Shown in pieces: positions 6,322 through 7,748 of a DNA stretch of 7,748 nucleotides. The notes under the pieces are model-generated. The model was not told the DNA's origin, did not search any database, and saw only the letters and a program-made list of their open reading frames with translations. This DNA comes from CAYLZN01 sp964387935 (GTDB taxonomy: Bacteria > Acidobacteriota > Vicinamibacteria > Vicinamibacterales > JAFNAJ01): positions 1 through 7,748 of the forward strand of contig CAYLZN010000284.1 of NCBI GenBank assembly GCA_964387935.1, in the 5' to 3' direction. Positions within the stretch are counted from its first letter, which is position 1, and every line of letters starts with the position of its first letter. The translations under genes and the position numbers were made by a program.

Positions 6322-6351
6322 TTGACAGTCGATTCAATAGATAGTTAAGCT
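6322..6351 (+). promoter_or_regulatory. Candidate promoter of the marR-Mo enzyme operon
   Basis: TTGACA at 6322-6327 is a perfect sigma-70 -35 box in the 55-bp gap after the four-helix protein. The best -10 is TAAGCT (6346-6351, 18-bp spacer), a partial match that lies inside the inverted repeat. Transcription would begin close to ATG 6361, leaving a very short or no leader, consistent with the absence of a Shine-Dalgarno before that ATG. Confidence 0.55.
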
Positions 6352-6356
6352 AACTA
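6342..6356. promoter_or_regulatory. Predicted MarR operator (6-3-6 inverted repeat)
   Basis: TAGTTA (6342-6347), AGC, then TAACTA (6351-6356) is a perfect inverted repeat with six-base arms. It lies four bases before the start of a MarR-family gene and over its likely -10. MarR dimers typically bind 15-20 bp AT-rich palindromes of this TAGTTA-type next to their own gene, so negative autoregulation relieved by a small ligand is the natural reading. Binding itself is inferred. Confidence 0.65.
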
Positions 6357-6360
6357 ATCA

Positions 6361-6909
6361 ATGCCGCGACCCCTGTGGACCAGAGCCTCCGTCGAAGAGT
6401 CCGTCGTGCTGGCGCTGTTCGACCTGAGCAACCAGCTGAGCAAGCTGGGCGAGGAGCTGGCTGGCCGCGCCGGCCTCACCACCCAGCAGTGGCTCGTCCT
6501 GCTCCAGGTGGCCGGCGACCCCAATTTCCACGTGCCCGGCGGGCGGGCGTCGCTGCCCACCCACGGCGTGATGGGATCCGAGATCGCCGAGGCGCGTGGC
6601 GTCTCCCGTGCCAACGTGAGCGCGCTCGTGACGCAGTTGCTCGCCAAGGGGCTCGTGCGGCAGGAAACCGCGGACGGCGACCGGCGGCGCAAGCGGCTGT
6701 TCGTCACGGCGAAGGGGACCGCACTCCTCGAGCAGCTCGAGGCCGCGCGCCGGAGGGCCAACACCGCCCTGCTCGCCGACCTGGCGCCGCGCGACCGCGA
6801 ACGGTTGCTGCAGGCCCTGCGGGCGTGTCTCGACCAGGCCTGGCGGGCCATCGAGGCTGGCGGACTTCGTCATACACCTCGACCAGTCGCGTCCGTGTCC
6901 GGAGGGTGA
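6361..6909 (+). CDS. MarR-family winged-helix transcriptional regulator
   Basis: A 182-residue regulator. The dimerisation helix region is 10-37 (SVVLALFDLSNQLSKLGEEL), followed by LTTQQWLVLLQVAG (39-52), the characteristic second-helix pattern. The helix-turn-helix is GSEIAEARGVSRANVSALVTQLLAKGLV (72-99) and the wing is DGDRRRKRLFVTAKG (105-119), matching the DxRxxx wing signature of the family. C-terminal helices complete the dimer interface. Between the second helix and the HTH there is a segment of roughly 18 residues (PNFHVPGGRASLPTHGVM, 54-71) longer than in typical MarR proteins. MarR proteins repress catabolic or efflux genes and release DNA when phenolic or other small ligands bind. 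Context: a palindromic operator immediately upstream, and the Mo-enzyme gene starting one base after its TGA, so it most probably controls its own operon. No Cys-based redox sensor of OhrR type is evident; the only Cys is residue 156. Confidence 0.92.
   Translation: MPRPLWTRASVEESVVLALFDLSNQLSKLGEELAGRAGLTTQQWLVLLQVAGDPNFHVPGGRASLPTHGVMGSEIAEARGVSRANVSALVTQLLAKGLVRQETADGDRRRKRLFVTAKGTALLEQLEAARRRANTALLADLAPRDRERLLQALRACLDQAWRAIEAGGLRHTPRPVASVSGG
6901..6905 (+). promoter_or_regulatory. Ribosome binding site of the SCP2-Mo enzyme gene
   Basis: GGAGG, embedded in the last codons of the MarR gene, ends five bases before ATG 6911. It fixes the start of the downstream gene and shows that the SCP2-like N-terminus is translated as part of it, with coupling to the regulator. 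Confidence 0.75.
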
Positions 6910-6910
6910 C

Positions 6911-7748
6911 ATGAATCTCTCAATCCTGCTGTGGGGCATTCCGCAGGCGATGCGGGTAGCGGCGCGCATGTATCCCGAGTACGCGGCGCGCCTGAAGGAG
7001 AGGGACCTCGTGGCGCAGATCAGGCTGCGCGACAGGCCCGAGGGACGCTGGATCCGGCTCGACCACGGCAAGGTCAGCTCGAAACGCGGCCTCCACGAGC
7101 GTCCTGACGTCACCGTCGATTTCAAGAACAGGGCCATCGCTGAGCGCTTCCTCACCCCGCCCTTCGACCTGCTGGAGCGCATCGACGCCGCCAAGAACTT
7201 CAAGGTCGTCCTGCACGGCCCCGACGACCTCGCCGTCTGGTTCCTCCAGACCCTGTCGCGGCTCGAATCGGTCACCTGGAAGTCCGGCACCGACATGGGC
7301 GACGGCGTCGTCCGCTACACCAGCGGCACCAACGGCGGGCCGATCTTCGTCTACGTCAAGAACGGCAAAATCCTTCGCACCACACCGATGGACTTCGACG
7401 ACACCGATGCGCCGTCCTGGTCCATCACCGCGCGCGGCCAGACGTTCACCCCCTCGCGGCGGACGACCCTGGCGGCGCACGGCATGTGCCAGAAATCGAT
7501 GGTGTACTCGAAGAACCGCCTGCTCCACCCCATGAAGCGGGTGGACTTCGATCCGAACGGCGCGCGCAACCCCCAGAACCGCGGCACCGCTGCGTTCGAG
7601 CGCATCACCTGGAACGAAGCGCTGGACATCGTCGCCGGCGAGATCAAGCGCGCCAAGGCCTCGGGCCCGGGCGCCATCGCGGTGGACCACGGGTCGCACC
7701 ACCAGTGGGGCAACCTCGGGCACTACCTGAGCGCCTTCAACCGCTTCT
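6911..7748 (+). CDS. SCP2-like domain fused to a transhydroxylase-like molybdopterin oxidoreductase (3' end outside window)
   Basis: The frame is open from ATG 6911 to the window edge (279 codons). Residues 1 to about 122 look like an SCP2 sterol-binding-type domain: IRLDHGKVSSKRG (48-60), PDVTVDF (65-71), then a helix and IDAAKNFKVVLHGPDDLAVWFLQTL (91-115), in which the last strand and helix match SCP2 proteins. From about 133 the sequence switches to the DMSO-reductase superfamily, closest as I recall to the large subunit of pyrogallol-phloroglucinol transhydroxylase: GGPIFVYVKNGKI (142-154), MDFDDTDAPSWSITARGQTFTP (160-181), HPMKRVDFDPNGARNPQNRG (206-225), ERITWNEALDIVAGEI (230-245) and SHHQWGN (262-268). 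There is no N-terminal CxxCxxxC, so no Fe-S cluster in this subunit, as in transhydroxylase. No Tat signal is seen, suggesting a cytoplasmic enzyme. Substrate unknown; a phenol or other hydrophobic compound is inferred. Confidence 0.85.
   Translation, partial: MNLSILLWGIPQAMRVAARMYPEYAARLKERDLVAQIRLRDRPEGRWIRLDHGKVSSKRGLHERPDVTVDFKNRAIAERFLTPPFDLLERIDAAKNFKVVLHGPDDLAVWFLQTLSRLESVTWKSGTDMGDGVVRYTSGTNGGPIFVYVKNGKILRTTPMDFDDTDAPSWSITARGQTFTPSRRTTLAAHGMCQKSMVYSKNRLLHPMKRVDFDPNGARNPQNRGTAAFERITWNEALDIVAGEIKRAKASGPGAIAVDHGSHHQWGNLGHYLSAFNRF

Noticed and set aside
6920..7723. A 267-codon minus-strand frame opposite the Mo-enzyme gene
   Set aside because: The plus-strand frame shows SCP2-like and molybdopterin-oxidoreductase motifs along its whole length. 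The minus frame lacks any recognisable domain or upstream signal.

Overview
The window is GC-rich, densely coded bacterial DNA. It contains nine complete or near-complete protein genes and one gene cut by each edge in the set of ten calls. No tRNA, rRNA, CRISPR array, transposase or phage gene was seen. The lineage cannot be fixed from sequence alone. High GC, short intergenic gaps, ATGA start/stop overlaps and a signal peptide ending in Gly-Ala-Gln would suit an environmental Acidobacteriota-like (for example Vicinamibacterales) or similar soil or sediment bacterium; this is inference.

Left part (1-1432): the 3' portion of a PLP-dependent class V aminotransferase (isopenicillin-N-epimerase/cysteine-desulfurase-like fold) runs off the left edge. 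It converges on a minus-strand SnoaL/NTF2-like protein, with a 12-bp perfect palindrome at the junction.

Central operon (1447-4855, plus strand): an FAD-linked oxidase of the GlcD/VAO type, a CurA/PTGR-type NADP-dependent double-bond reductase and an alpha/beta-hydrolase-fold protein, joined by two 4-base ATGA overlaps. It diverges from the SnoaL-like gene across only 14 bp. Together these look like a small-molecule redox/catabolic or tailoring module with unknown substrate. The hydrolase lacks both the expected nucleophile (His in place of Ser) and the expected catalytic His (Val).

Second operon (promoter-like region near 4904, then 4965-6305): an exported VOC/glyoxalase-fold protein, a small hydrophobic membrane protein, and a four-helix membrane protein with conserved-looking histidines and a C-terminal CxxC.

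Right part (6322-7748): a consensus -35 TTGACA and a perfect 6-3-6 inverted repeat (TAGTTA-AGC-TAACTA) stand before a MarR-family regulator. Its stop codon lies one base from the start of a molybdopterin oxidoreductase, which is cut by the right edge. The oxidoreductase resembles the large subunit of pyrogallol-phloroglucinol transhydroxylase, but carries an N-terminal SCP2-like lipid/hydrophobe-binding domain. This regulator plus SCP2-Mo-enzyme fusion is the most unusual item here. It suggests a regulated enzyme acting on phenolic or other hydrophobic substrates.
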